A stretch of 15,176 nt of DNA from an uncultured Bacteroidota bacterium (GTDB lineage: Bacteria > Bacteroidota > Bacteroidia > Chitinophagales > Saprospiraceae), in assembly GCA_937952445.1 (NCBI GenBank), contig CALGAA010000223.1:1-15176 (forward strand), written 5' to 3'. The position numbers were made by a program, and so were the translations under genes. Shown piece after piece: positions 1 through 8,671 of the stretch (the first letter of the stretch is position 1; every line of letters begins with the position of its first letter). Under the pieces are notes generated by a model. It did no database searches. It saw only the letters and a list, made by a program, of their open reading frames with translations, and was not told the DNA's origin.

Positions 1-1
1 C

Positions 2-727
2 CAGTATCAGGATGCCCATCAAAACCTCGCGACGCTGGATCCTACACCCACTGTGGAACCCCCACCCGCTCCTCCGGTGGTAAAAGAAACGCCGAAAAAA
101 GAAATCACAATGGTTCGGATCCGCGTCATCGATTCTCAGACCAAAGAACCCATACAGGCTTCCGTTCTGGAGGTAAAGGAAGACGGTCAGACCAATTTGA
201 GATTTAATGTCGACGAAAAGGGTTTTATCATGGAATTCAACAATCCCCGGATCGTCACCTATTACCCACAGGTCAAAGGATTTATCACCAAGCCTCGTAG
301 TTACGACATCGAAGCTATCCTCAAACAGGCGGAAGATATCCCCACGATTGATATTCCGGTTGATGCGATCCGGGTCAATAATTCCATTGCCATGGATCCT
401 ATTTATTTCAAGAGAGGCACGGATCGGATACTTTCCATTTCGTACGGAGAAATCCGGCGATTGGCTGCGATTTTGAAAAATCACCCCCAGATCCAGATTT
501 TGATCAAGGGGCATACCGACAACTTTGGAGATATGCAGGCGCTGATCAATCTTTCTGAAAAAAGAGCATTTGCGGTCAAAACTTTTCTGCAAGCTCAAAA
601 CATCGACCCCGATCGGATCGAAATAAAGGGAATGGGGCCAAAGGAGCCGATCACGGATAATTCGACCGAAGAATTGAAAGCCCAAAACCGCCGGGTAGAA
701 ATTGTCATTTCGAAGATCAATGAGTAG
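2..727 (+). CDS. OmpA family C-terminal domain protein (5' truncated by window)
   Basis: The reading frame is open from base 2, so the gene starts outside the window; the GTG at 53 is only an internal valine. The visible part opens with a proline-rich linker (TVEPPPAPPVV). A roughly 70-residue beta-rich segment follows (VRIRVIDSQTKEPIQASV), resembling carboxypeptidase-regulatory-like domains. The end is an OmpA-C peptidoglycan-binding domain with GHTD, NLSEKRAFAV, GMGPKEPI and QNRRVEI, the family's usual signatures. OmpA-C domains bind the diaminopimelate of peptidoglycan in the periplasm, so the product probably links the outer membrane, or a protein complex, to the cell wall. The missing N-terminus could hold a signal peptide, repeats or a barrel, so the full architecture is unknown. 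The stop overlaps the next gene's start by 8 bases, suggesting translational coupling. The domain call is firm; the specific role is not known. Confidence 0.9.
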   Translation, partial: QYQDAHQNLATLDPTPTVEPPPAPPVVKETPKKEITMVRIRVIDSQTKEPIQASVLEVKEDGQTNLRFNVDEKGFIMEFNNPRIVTYYPQVKGFITKPRSYDIEAILKQAEDIPTIDIPVDAIRVNNSIAMDPIYFKRGTDRILSISYGEIRRLAAILKNHPQIQILIKGHTDNFGDMQALINLSEKRAFAVKTFLQAQNIDPDRIEIKGMGPKEPITDNSTEELKAQNRRVEIVISKINE

Positions 728-1382
728 AAGGCTGGCCACACTAATTTCATATATCTTTCACCCCATCTGGTTCCCAGTAGTGATGCTGGTGTTTTACCTG
801 CAGGCCAATCCCATCGCTTTTGGGCTGAGCCGACCATCAGACGATATGCTCCTGATATTTCAAACACTCATTATCTGTCTGATCTTACCAATGGTCAGTA
901 TGGTGGTGATGTGGAGGATCAAGCTGGTATCTTCCCTGCATATGGACAACCGGATGGAGCGGATCGGACCGTACATTGCGATGTTGATTTTTCTACTATG
1001 GTACTATCTCAATATCAATCAATATGGGGTAGCGCCCATTTACAGACTGTATATCCTGGGAACTCTTATTTCACTCGGACTCGTATTCCTTTCCAACCTT
1101 TTTGTCAAAGTCAGCGCCCATACCACCGGTGTGAGTGGGGCTCTGATCAATCTGGTGATCGCCAAACAACGCTTTGATTTCTCCGAACTGCCATTTCGGA
1201 TTTCATCGGTCCCGTACATCCTCAGCTTTGATATTATCGTTATAATTTTTATACTAATCCTTTTAATAGTCTTACTTTCGAGGTTTTATTTAAAAAAACA
1301 CACCTTGACCGAATTATTCGGTGGAATCGTGATCGGTTTTCTGGGTCAAATCCTGGCCCTCCGGTTGATCGAAATAATTTAA
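720..1382 (+). CDS. PAP2-superfamily-like integral membrane protein
   Basis: This 220-residue protein is very hydrophobic, with about six membrane segments (near 11-28, 45-65, 84-99, 108-130, 165-187 and 200-218). The ATG at 720 lies inside the last codons of the OmpA-like gene (ATGAGTAG shared) and gives a sensible N-terminus; the TTG at 702 is less likely. Two segments resemble PAP2 phosphatase motifs: SAHTTGVSG at 132-140 sits where PSGH is expected, and LKKHTLTELFGG at 191-202 where SRxxxxxHxxxD is expected. The match is divergent: the usual final Asp is Glu198 and no clean KxxxxxxRP motif is visible. Family members remove phosphate from lipids such as undecaprenyl pyrophosphate or phosphatidate. 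It may be an active lipid phosphatase of a divergent Bacteroidota branch or a non-catalytic relative. The membrane protein call is strong and the PAP2 link moderate. Confidence 0.75.
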   Translation: MSRRLATLISYIFHPIWFPVVMLVFYLQANPIAFGLSRPSDDMLLIFQTLIICLILPMVSMVVMWRIKLVSSLHMDNRMERIGPYIAMLIFLLWYYLNINQYGVAPIYRLYILGTLISLGLVFLSNLFVKVSAHTTGVSGALINLVIAKQRFDFSELPFRISSVPYILSFDIIVIIFILILLIVLLSRFYLKKHTLTELFGGIVIGFLGQILALRLIEII

Positions 1383-1401
1383 TAAACGACAAAATACAAT
1401 T

Positions 1402-2226
1402 ATGGACACGAACACACTTCAACAGACTATCGAGCGATGCTGGGACGATCGGTCACTGCTTCAGGAGAAAGCTTCCCTGGAAGCCATCGGGGAAGTGATC
1501 GAAAAACTTGACAAGGGCCAGCTCCGGGTCGCAGAACCAGATGGAAACGGCGGCTGGAAGGTCAACACCTGGGTAAAAAAGGCAGTCGTACTGTATTTCC
1601 CCACCCGGGCGATGGAAACCATTGAGGTGGGACCATTCGAATTTCACGACAAAATCCCATTGAAAAAAGATTACCAGTCACAGGGAGTTCGCGTCGTTCC
1701 TCATGCTATAGCCCGATATGGCTCGTTTCTGGAGAAAGGGGTTATAATGATGCCCAGCTATGTCAACATCGGTGCCTACGTCGGGTCTGGGACGATGGTG
1801 GATACCTGGGCGACGGTCGGATCATGCGCCCAAATCGGTCAAAGCGTTCACCTGAGCGGGGGCGTAGGCATCGGGGGTGTTCTGGAGCCGCCCCAGGCTG
1901 CCCCGACCATCATCGAAGACAATGCGTTTATCGGATCACGATGCATCGTCGTGGAAGGCGTTCACGTCGAAAAAGAAGCCGTACTGGGTGCGAACGTCGT
2001 CCTTACGCAGTCCACCCGCATCATCGATGTGACCGGCGATACTCCTGTCACTTATCGCGGCAGAGTGCCGGCACGAAGTGTGGTCATTCCAGGTACCTAC
2101 GAAAAAGAATTCCCGGCTGGTAAGTACCAGGTGTCCTGTGCCCTGATCATTGGGGAGCGGAAACCGAGTACGGACAAAAAAGTCAGCCTCAACGATGCGC
2201 TTCGGGATTTTGATGTTTCCGTATAA
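1402..2226 (+). CDS. dapD: 2,3,4,5-tetrahydropyridine-2,6-dicarboxylate N-succinyltransferase
   Basis: DapD transfers a succinyl group from succinyl-CoA to tetrahydrodipicolinate in the succinylase branch of meso-diaminopimelate and lysine synthesis, and acts in the cytoplasm as a trimer. The 274-residue length equals that of the E. coli enzyme. A helical N-terminal domain (about 1-95, including GGWKVNTWVKKAV) precedes a left-handed beta-helix of hexapeptide repeats (about 105-200, e.g. NIGAYVGSGTMVDTWATVGS and HLSGGVGIGGVLEPPQAAP). A short C-terminal part carries YRGRVPARSVVIPG. All are typical of the family and nothing looks broken. The ATG at 1402 lies 19 bases after the PAP2-like gene behind an A-rich leader and fits the usual N-terminus. 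The gene may be read with its upstream neighbours. Its product feeds the peptidoglycan to which the upstream OmpA-like protein would bind, though that may be coincidence. Confidence 0.97.
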   Translation: MDTNTLQQTIERCWDDRSLLQEKASLEAIGEVIEKLDKGQLRVAEPDGNGGWKVNTWVKKAVVLYFPTRAMETIEVGPFEFHDKIPLKKDYQSQGVRVVPHAIARYGSFLEKGVIMMPSYVNIGAYVGSGTMVDTWATVGSCAQIGQSVHLSGGVGIGGVLEPPQAAPTIIEDNAFIGSRCIVVEGVHVEKEAVLGANVVLTQSTRIIDVTGDTPVTYRGRVPARSVVIPGTYEKEFPAGKYQVSCALIIGERKPSTDKKVSLNDALRDFDVSV

Positions 2227-2262
2227 TCCCGATATCCTTATGCTGTCTATAATATAACAAAG

Positions 2263-4842
2263 ATGAAAAACCTTGGATTTTTATTCGCCCTGATTCTGGC
2301 CTTCTCCTGCAGTGGCTCAAAAAATGCTTCCGTCGAACCGATGGTGACCACGGAAATCAGAGAACTCGATACCCTTGTTGTCTCCGACCTGCCGGCGTTT
2401 GAGGAGTTTACGGACACCGTAGCTGTTGACGTGCCCAATACCCTCCCGGTCTACCAGGAAAGCCCCCTGAGGTTGATCGATATTTTACATACCAGTCTGG
2501 ATCTTTCCTTTGACTGGGATCAGGAAGCGGTCATGGGTGTAGCTGAGATCACTTTAAAACCCTTCTTTTATCCGATCGGCGAAGTCGTACTGGATGCCAA
2601 AGGGTTTGATTTCCATTCCGTAACCCGCAAGGAAAACAATCAGGATCTGGAATTCGAATACGATGGGCAGCAAATCAAAATTCAATTGGAAGATACCCGG
2701 TACAAGGATGATGAGATCACCCTTGTGATCGACTATACGGCACATCCCACAGGCACCGGAGGTAGTGCTGCTATTACGAGCGATAACGGATTGTTTTTCA
2801 TCAATTCGGAAGGCAAGCCACAGCAGATCTGGACCCAGGGGGAAACCGAGCACAATTCCAAATGGTTCCCCACCGTGGACAAACCCAACGAACGGATGAC
2901 CACAGACATTCGACTGACCGTGGAGGACCGATTCAAAACCCTGTCCAACGGGGTTCTCGTAGAATCGACGCCGGCAAGCAATGGCATGCGAACCGATCAC
3001 TGGAAAATGGATCAGCCTCATGCGCCCTATCTGGTTATGATCGCGATTGGGGAATTTGTAAAGGTCGAAGACCAATGGAAGGATATCCCTCTGGGGTATT
3101 GGGTCGAACCTGAATTTGAAGAGGACGCCCCCTATATTTACGAAAACACCAAAGAAATGCTGACGTACTTCTCCAACCTGATCGGAATCGAGTACCCCTG
3201 GCAGAATTATGATCAAATCGTGGTCCGTGATTATGTATCCGGAGCAATGGAAAATACTACGGCTGTGATTTTTGGTGAATTCGTCCAGCGAAAAAAACGT
3301 GATCTGATCGATGATAATAACGATAGAATAGTGGCCCATGAAATGATACACCATTGGTTTGGGAACCTGGTTACCACCGAATCCTGGTCCAATCTCACTA
3401 TGAACGAAGGGTTTGCGAACTACAGCGAACATTTGTGGCGCGCACATCACTACGGCAAATACGAAGGTCAGGCGCAATTGTTCGAAGAAAAATACGGTTA
3501 CCTTTATTCCAGCCAGATGTCAGGTATCCATCCACTCATTTACTTCGGTTATGACGATAAAGAAGACATGTTCGATGCCCATTCGTACAACAAGGGTGGG
3601 CTGGTTCTGCATATGCTCCGTCATGAATTGGGAGACAAGGCTTTTTTTGCAGGATTAAAATATTACCTGGAACGCAATGAATACAGTGCTGTGGAAGCCC
3701 ACGATTTACGGTTGGCGCTGGAGCATGTTAGTGGAAGGGATTTGAACTGGTTTTTCAACCAGTGGTTTTTTGAAGCCGGTCATCCCGAATTGAACATTGA
3801 GTACACGTATGATTCCACTGCTCAACAACTGAACATCCTGGTCGAGCAGACCCAGGATCCTCAGGAAAGCATTCCGATTTTCCAAATCCCCGCGACCTTT
3901 GATATTTATGCTCCCGGGGACACCGTGCGAAGAGTAGAATTTTGGCTCAATCAAAGAACGCAGGAATTCACTGTACAGGATGTAACAGCAGCACCCTATG
4001 TGGTCAACTTCAATCCGGATCATGTTTTGTTAGCTCCGGCTGAGCAAAACCATGGGATGGAGGAAGCCACACACCTGGTCAACCATGCCGATCACGTGGG
4101 GGTGATCCTGGAAAATCTGCAAAAAGCCAATCCTTTGTTGATCGACGTGGAAAGATTGCTCCGGTTTCCCGCCAAGGACATTCAATTAATAGCACTGGAT
4201 ATGGTCCAGCCTTCCAGTCCAATGACTGTTTTGGAAACCGTGAAGGATTTAGCCACAAACGCAGAAAACAGCTTTGTCCGTGAAAAAGCTATCGTCATCA
4301 CCGGCCAGCTGGGACAGCCACTGGAAGAGGTGGAGCTGATTGCCTTAGCCCAATCACGGGAATTACCTTATCGGATCGTCAACGCAGCACTTATGTCGCT
4401 CAATACGCTCAATCCCCAAACGGCGATAGAGGTTCTGGGTACGATCAACATCAATGAATCCCCGTCATTGGTTACAGGAGCAGCCAGTATTTTTGCCCAA
4501 ACCAGAGATTCGCAATACCTCGCATTTTTTGAAGAAAATGCGTCGACGGTCAGCGGACAGGCGGCCATCCCCTTTTATTCAAGCTACGTTGTGCTCCTGG
4601 GGCAATTGAGTCCCGAAAAAACCATGGAAAAAGTGAGCGAATTGATGGATCGGGGCACGGCCAGCACTGATCTGTTCCAAAAATACGGATTGATCAAGGG
4701 CGTCGTGGATTTAATCCGCGAAAATGGAATCAACAACGAGCAAATCCCGTTGTTAAAAGAGGAAGCAGGGAAGGTGGTAAATTCCGTCGGCAATCCCAAT
4801 TATCAACGATTTTTTCAATCGATGCTGGATTCTGTGCATTGA
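2263..4842 (+). CDS. M1 family zinc metallopeptidase (aminopeptidase N-like), lipoprotein
   Basis: The product is an 859-residue membrane-anchored zinc aminopeptidase that removes N-terminal residues from peptides. The N-terminus is a short lipoprotein signal with a lipobox ending at Cys16 (LAFSC), so the mature protein should be lipidated and face the periplasm or cell surface. A poorly conserved stretch rich in acidic residues (about 20-65) precedes the M1 fold. Catalytic features are complete: GAMEN at 327-331 (N-terminal substrate recognition), HEMIH at 359-363, the third zinc ligand Glu382 in NEGFA exactly 18 residues later, and Tyr442 in SYNKGG as the probable transition-state tyrosine. 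After the catalytic domain comes a beta-rich part (about 515-600), then some 240 residues of helical HEAT/ARM-like sequence. The start at 2263 is the one that exposes the signal peptide. A gap of 36 bases separates it from dapD. Peptide scavenging is the likely role; substrate specificity is unknown. Confidence 0.95.
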   Translation: MKNLGFLFALILAFSCSGSKNASVEPMVTTEIRELDTLVVSDLPAFEEFTDTVAVDVPNTLPVYQESPLRLIDILHTSLDLSFDWDQEAVMGVAEITLKPFFYPIGEVVLDAKGFDFHSVTRKENNQDLEFEYDGQQIKIQLEDTRYKDDEITLVIDYTAHPTGTGGSAAITSDNGLFFINSEGKPQQIWTQGETEHNSKWFPTVDKPNERMTTDIRLTVEDRFKTLSNGVLVESTPASNGMRTDHWKMDQPHAPYLVMIAIGEFVKVEDQWKDIPLGYWVEPEFEEDAPYIYENTKEMLTYFSNLIGIEYPWQNYDQIVVRDYVSGAMENTTAVIFGEFVQRKKRDLIDDNNDRIVAHEMIHHWFGNLVTTESWSNLTMNEGFANYSEHLWRAHHYGKYEGQAQLFEEKYGYLYSSQMSGIHPLIYFGYDDKEDMFDAHSYNKGGLVLHMLRHELGDKAFFAGLKYYLERNEYSAVEAHDLRLALEHVSGRDLNWFFNQWFFEAGHPELNIEYTYDSTAQQLNILVEQTQDPQESIPIFQIPATFDIYAPGDTVRRVEFWLNQRTQEFTVQDVTAAPYVVNFNPDHVLLAPAEQNHGMEEATHLVNHADHVGVILENLQKANPLLIDVERLLRFPAKDIQLIALDMVQPSSPMTVLETVKDLATNAENSFVREKAIVITGQLGQPLEEVELIALAQSRELPYRIVNAALMSLNTLNPQTAIEVLGTININESPSLVTGAASIFAQTRDSQYLAFFEENASTVSGQAAIPFYSSYVVLLGQLSPEKTMEKVSELMDRGTASTDLFQKYGLIKGVVDLIRENGINNEQIPLLKEEAGKVVNSVGNPNYQRFFQSMLDSVH

Positions 4843-4884
4843 ATGTGAGTATTGGAATAGAATCTTGTAATTAGAATCGCGAAA

Positions 4885-7158
4885 ATGAACGATATTCTTT
4901 CGGAATTAAATGAAGTACAAAGACAAGCAGTAACCCAATTAGATGGTCCCGTCATGGTCATCGCAGGTCCGGGTTCCGGAAAAACCCGCGTATTGACCTA
5001 CCGGATCGCCTATATGATCCAGCAAGGAATCCCACCCCATCAGATCCTGGCTCTGACCTTTACCAATAAGGCTGCCCGGGAAATGAAAGAGCGGATCAGC
5101 AAAGTGCTCCAGGGCAACGTCGCGGGGCTATGGTCGGGCACTTTTCACTCGTTATTTTCACGGATTCTCCGGATGGAAGCAGAACATATCGGCTATCCCC
5201 CCCAATTCACGATTTATGATACAGATGATTCCCGAAGTTTGCTCCGCACCATTATCAAGGAATTGAATCTCAAATCCGACGATTACCCTCCCAATCAGGT
5301 GTTGTCCCGGATTTCGACCCTCAAGACCAACTTGATCACGCCGAGGGCATACGAACAGGACGAAAAACTGATGAACAGCGATCGCATCGCCAACCGCAGA
5401 GATTTTCACAAAATATACAGCCAGTACGTGGCTCGGTGCAAGCAAGCGGGGGCAATGGATTTTGATGACCTTCTGTACCGATTGTACGAATTGATTCAAA
5501 AAAAACCTGACATCCTGGCTAAGTACCAGCAGCGGTTCCAGTACATACTGGTCGATGAGTTTCAGGATACCAACTTTTTACAATACGCCATCATCCGGAA
5601 ACTGACCAAATACAAAGGAAGTCCGGAAAATATTTGCATCGTAGGAGATGATGCGCAGAGCATCTATGCTTTTCGGGGCGCCACGATTGAGAATATCCTC
5701 GATTTTGAAAAAGACTTTAAGTCTGCGAAGGTGTTCAAACTCGAACAGAATTACAGAAGTACCCGATACATCGTTTCGGCGGCCAACGAAATCATTTCAA
5801 AAAACAAAAACCAGATCAAGAAAAAGATCTGGACTTCCCACCAGGAGGGACAGAAAATCAGGGTGATTAAAACCGTATCCGATAGTGAAGAAGGAAAACG
5901 GGTGGCAGATTTGATCCTGGAATGCAAAAACCGCTATCATGTTCCCAACGAAGAGATTGCTATTCTCTACCGGACAAATGCGCAGTCCAGGGTTTTTGAG
6001 GATTTTCTCCGTCGATACAACATCCCCTATCGCATTTACGGCGGCGTATCGTTTTACCAACGCAAAGAAATCAGAGATCTTCTTGCCTATTTGAGATTGG
6101 TCATCAATCCAGGCGACGAGGAGGCCTTTAAGCGTGTTGTCAACTATCCCAAACGCGGAATCGGCGCATCTACATTGGATGCCATTATGGAACACCGGGC
6201 CAAAAACGAAACCGATTTGTTTACAGCAGCCCAAAACGTGCCGCTGACTTCCAGGGCCCGCACCCAATTGAACAAATTTCTCAAGGTCATTCATACCGGG
6301 ATTCAAAAAAATGAGGTGGCTGGTGCGTATGAGGCCGCTGAATTTATCGCCAATGCCAGTGGAATCATCAAATCGTTCAAAGACGAGAATACAACTGAAA
6401 GCCTGGGCAGATTGGAAAACATCGAAGCGTTGCTCAACGGGATTAAAGATTTTGTAGAAGAGGATGAAGTGTCCGAACTCGGTCTGGAGATTGAGGAACG
6501 GTCGCTGGCCGCGTACATTCAACACATCGCATTACTGACTGATCAGGATAACGATGATAATTCCGCCGACCGGGTTACACTGATGTCAGTCCATGCTGCA
6601 AAGGGTTTGGAGTTTGACGCGGTATTTCTGGTAGGTATGGAAGAGAACATTTTCCCTTCGTTTATGTCGATGGAAAATGAAAAGGACATTGACGAAGAAC
6701 GAAGGTTGTTTTATGTGGCGATCACCCGGGCACGCAAGTATCTCACGTTGTCATTTGCCAGTTCGAGGTATCGGTATGGAAAAATGGTCTACAACCGACC
6801 GAGCCGGTTTTTGGAGGATATCGAAGAGGATAATTACGAAAATCCAAGCGTGGTGTACGGAAAGGTGGGCGCTTTCCCGGTAGCCGACACGAGCGGACCT
6901 TCACGCATTCCGCAATTGCGTAAGAAGAAAGCCCCCAAACCTGTCGTAGCTCCTGAAGATTTTACACCGGCACCGGCCGATGAAATCAAAGAAGGCATGG
7001 AAGTTGTACACCTCAAATTTGGGAAAGGCAAGGTCCTTAAGATCGATGGTCAAAACAACAGTCGGGTGGCGACCATATATTTTGAGGATATCGATAGCCC
7101 CCAGCGCAGAATTATGCTCAAATTTGCCAAATTGCAGATCGTCGAATCGGTCAACTAA
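4885..7158 (+). CDS. uvrD: UvrD/PcrA-type superfamily 1A DNA helicase
   Basis: This is a 3'-5' DNA helicase of 757 residues, acting in nucleotide excision repair, mismatch repair and removal of recombination or transcription obstacles. All SF1A motifs are intact: Walker A GPGSGKT (28-34), Ia TFTNKAAREMKER (58-70), Walker B VDEFQDTN (223-230), III VGDDAQSIYAFRGA (253-266), IV EQNYRST (287-293), V TLMSVHAAKGLEF (565-577) and VI EERRLFYVAITRAR (604-617). After a linker rich in Pro and Lys (about 660-698), the C-terminal 60 residues (EGMEVVHLKFGKGKVLKI) form the Tudor-like domain that in PcrA/UvrD contacts RNA polymerase. The length fits UvrD/PcrA rather than Rep or RecB. It follows the M1 gene by 42 bases on the same strand. 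Whether UvrD or PcrA is the better name cannot be settled from sequence alone. Confidence 0.95.
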   Translation: MNDILSELNEVQRQAVTQLDGPVMVIAGPGSGKTRVLTYRIAYMIQQGIPPHQILALTFTNKAAREMKERISKVLQGNVAGLWSGTFHSLFSRILRMEAEHIGYPPQFTIYDTDDSRSLLRTIIKELNLKSDDYPPNQVLSRISTLKTNLITPRAYEQDEKLMNSDRIANRRDFHKIYSQYVARCKQAGAMDFDDLLYRLYELIQKKPDILAKYQQRFQYILVDEFQDTNFLQYAIIRKLTKYKGSPENICIVGDDAQSIYAFRGATIENILDFEKDFKSAKVFKLEQNYRSTRYIVSAANEIISKNKNQIKKKIWTSHQEGQKIRVIKTVSDSEEGKRVADLILECKNRYHVPNEEIAILYRTNAQSRVFEDFLRRYNIPYRIYGGVSFYQRKEIRDLLAYLRLVINPGDEEAFKRVVNYPKRGIGASTLDAIMEHRAKNETDLFTAAQNVPLTSRARTQLNKFLKVIHTGIQKNEVAGAYEAAEFIANASGIIKSFKDENTTESLGRLENIEALLNGIKDFVEEDEVSELGLEIEERSLAAYIQHIALLTDQDNDDNSADRVTLMSVHAAKGLEFDAVFLVGMEENIFPSFMSMENEKDIDEERRLFYVAITRARKYLTLSFASSRYRYGKMVYNRPSRFLEDIEEDNYENPSVVYGKVGAFPVADTSGPSRIPQLRKKKAPKPVVAPEDFTPAPADEIKEGMEVVHLKFGKGKVLKIDGQNNSRVATIYFEDIDSPQRRIMLKFAKLQIVESVN

Positions 7159-7174
7159 TCCGCAACTGGATCTT

Positions 7175-7194
7175 TCTCGATGGAAAAATCGAGA
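7175..7194 (+). terminator. hairpin downstream of the helicase gene
   Basis: There is a perfect 7-bp stem, TCTCGAT and ATCGAGA, with the six-base loop GGAAAA, starting 17 bases after the helicase stop codon. No T-run follows, so it is not a textbook Rho-independent terminator. It could protect or define the 3' end of the upstream transcript. Confidence 0.35.
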
Positions 7195-7268
7195 TACACG
7201 GGCCGGTCCGATGTGGGGAAGTAAAATATTCGCAGGAATAGAAACGGCTGATCTGCGGTAAGGAAAAA

Positions 7269-7299
7269 TTTGCACGACGCGGAATATTTTGTACTTTTA
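7269..7299 (+). promoter_or_regulatory. Bacteroidota-type -33/-7 promoter for the thioredoxin-fold gene
   Basis: TTTG at 7269-7272 and TACTTTTA at 7292-7299 are separated by 19 bases. This matches the Bacteroidota primary sigma pattern TTTG, about 19-21 bases, TAnnTTTG, with one mismatch in the -7 box. Initiation a few bases downstream would give a short leader before the ATG at 7322. The -33 context AAATTTGCACGA recurs exactly at 11608-11619 in the other major non-coding region. Confidence 0.5.
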
Positions 7300-7321
7300 G
7301 GAAGGTTCAAACAACCCAAAT

Positions 7322-8491
7322 ATGAAAAAATTCAAACTTACAATACCCTTTTTATTGGCTGTTACCATGGTTTTTGGACAAATTGATTTTCGCGAAGGAT
7401 CATGGGAGGAATTATTGCAAATGGCGCAGGCGGAAAACAAACCAGTATTTGTCGATGCATATGCTGTGTGGTGTGGTCCATGCAAAAGGATGGCCAGCGA
7501 GGTATTTACCCAACCCAGCGTGGGGGATTTCTTCAATGAAAATTTCATCAACGCCAAGATTGATATGGAAAAAGGGGAAGGCCCGTCGCTTGGAAGCCAA
7601 TATGGCGTGACGGCTTATCCCACGTTGCTTTTTATCAGTCCGGAAGGTAAATTGATGCATAAAGCGGTTGGATATCAATCCGCCGACAGGCTCATTAACA
7701 ACGGTAATATTGCATTGAGCAAAGCCAACCAATCCCGCGAATTCAGTAAAAAATATGACGAAGGGGAGCGAGATCCGGCATTTGTATTGGAATACATGAA
7801 GGAATTAAATAAAGCGGAAAAACCAACCGAAAAAATTGCGCTGGAATACTTTCAGGAAATCAAAGACATTGATCCTGAACTGAAAGCCCAGATTGCATTT
7901 GAAGCGTTGAAGAACATGGATTCCCAATTGTTCAAATACGTGTTGGAAGGCAAGGACGTGATCAGATCGATGTACGATCAGAGCATCATCGATCAAAAGC
8001 TCGTAGCTGCTTCCGAAAGCACGATCAACACCGCTATCCAATACAACGCACCCTCCGTGTTCAATCAAATGGTGGAAAGCTTAAAGTTGATGGACCTTTC
8101 GCCCGAAATTCTCGCTTCAATCGAGCGGTCTTACTTCGCCGAAGCCGGAGATGAGGATGCATTCGTGGCGAGCATAAAAAAGTCCCTGGAAAGTGAAGAC
8201 GCCAACGAATGCGGGCTGGCTATGGAAATTTACCAGGCCTTTCCGGAATCAAAGCCGATGTTGGAATACGCCAGAGAATTATTCGACAGGGGATTTCCGG
8301 TAGATTTGACCATGAATAATTACGTCGTCGGATTGAGTCTGGCGATTGGTCTGGAGGATTATGTGTATATGGAACAGGTTTATGGCACCATGCAAATGAA
8401 AGCACAGCAGACCACCCGCGAAACGGCTCAAATCCAGGCGCTTTACGAAAAAGCCAAAACATTCCTGGAACGGACGAATCGCGAGAATTAA
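7322..8491 (+). CDS. secreted thioredoxin-fold protein with long C-terminal helical extension
   Basis: This 389-residue protein begins with a signal peptide (MKKFKLTIPFLLAVTMVFG, probable cleavage near residue 19-20) and should act in the periplasm. Residues 20-125 form a thioredoxin-like domain with active site WCGPC (Cys51 and Cys54) and the matching cis-proline at 100 (TAYPT), in the manner of DsbD-gamma or thioredoxin_7 domains. The active site is complete, so a disulfide oxidoreductase or thiol-reducing role is likely. About 260 mainly helical, charged residues follow (e.g. KAEKPTEKIALEYFQEIKDI); these match no domain I can name and may be TPR-like or a substrate-binding module. The extension has one cysteine, in ANECGLA. 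A promoter lies just upstream and a large non-coding gap downstream, so it is probably a single-gene transcript. The redox domain call is firm; the client is unknown. Confidence 0.88.
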   Translation: MKKFKLTIPFLLAVTMVFGQIDFREGSWEELLQMAQAENKPVFVDAYAVWCGPCKRMASEVFTQPSVGDFFNENFINAKIDMEKGEGPSLGSQYGVTAYPTLLFISPEGKLMHKAVGYQSADRLINNGNIALSKANQSREFSKKYDEGERDPAFVLEYMKELNKAEKPTEKIALEYFQEIKDIDPELKAQIAFEALKNMDSQLFKYVLEGKDVIRSMYDQSIIDQKLVAASESTINTAIQYNAPSVFNQMVESLKLMDLSPEILASIERSYFAEAGDEDAFVASIKKSLESEDANECGLAMEIYQAFPESKPMLEYARELFDRGFPVDLTMNNYVVGLSLAIGLEDYVYMEQVYGTMQMKAQQTTRETAQIQALYEKAKTFLERTNREN

Positions 8492-8520
8492 ACGATAAAT
8501 TTCTTCTTCTTATCCTAAGT

Positions 8521-8557
8521 ACACCGGGCATTACATTAGTGACACTTCTGACGGATT
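8521..8557 (+). repeat. 37-base direct repeat, copy 1
   Basis: Aligned without gaps to 8917-8953, 30 of 37 bases match by my hand count. The core at 8535-8557 (ATTAGTGACACTTCTGACGG then ATT) differs from the other copy at one base in 23. Similarity stops sharply at the right edge. Confidence 0.7.
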
Positions 8558-8642
8558 TTTTTCGCCATATCTTCATCATGTAAAGCCTTATGTATCTATA
8601 GGATCTACGCAGAAATTAATTCCCTGAAGTAACGGTTTACGG

Positions 8643-8662
8643 TGAGTCCTGAAAGGACGATG
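8643..8662 (+). repeat. REP-like palindromic repeat unit A, copy 1
   Basis: The 20-base unit TGAGTCCTGAAAGGACGATG is repeated exactly at 8712-8731, a period of 69 bases. Its core GTCCTgaaAGGAC is an inverted repeat with 5-bp arms. Confidence 0.7.
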
Positions 8663-8671
8663 ATGGTACAG

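Noticed and set aside
53..61. GTG at 53 as the true start of the OmpA-like gene
   Set aside because: The frame is open to the window edge and GTG falls in a proline-rich linker without a signal peptide, so the gene begins upstream.
595..867. Minus-strand frame over the OmpA-like/PAP2-like junction
   Set aside because: It is antisense to two supported genes and has no motif.
2554..3477. 307-codon open frame on the minus strand
   Set aside because: It lies wholly antisense to the M1 peptidase core including HEXXH; its translation has no family motifs and reflects codon bias of the real gene.
5797..6525. 242-codon open frame on the minus strand
   Set aside because: Antisense to intact helicase sequence between motifs IV and V, with no recognisable domain.
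8220..8579. Minus-strand frame crossing the end of the thioredoxin-fold gene into the gap
   Set aside because: Most of it is antisense to a well-supported gene; only the start lies in the repeat region and it resembles no protein.
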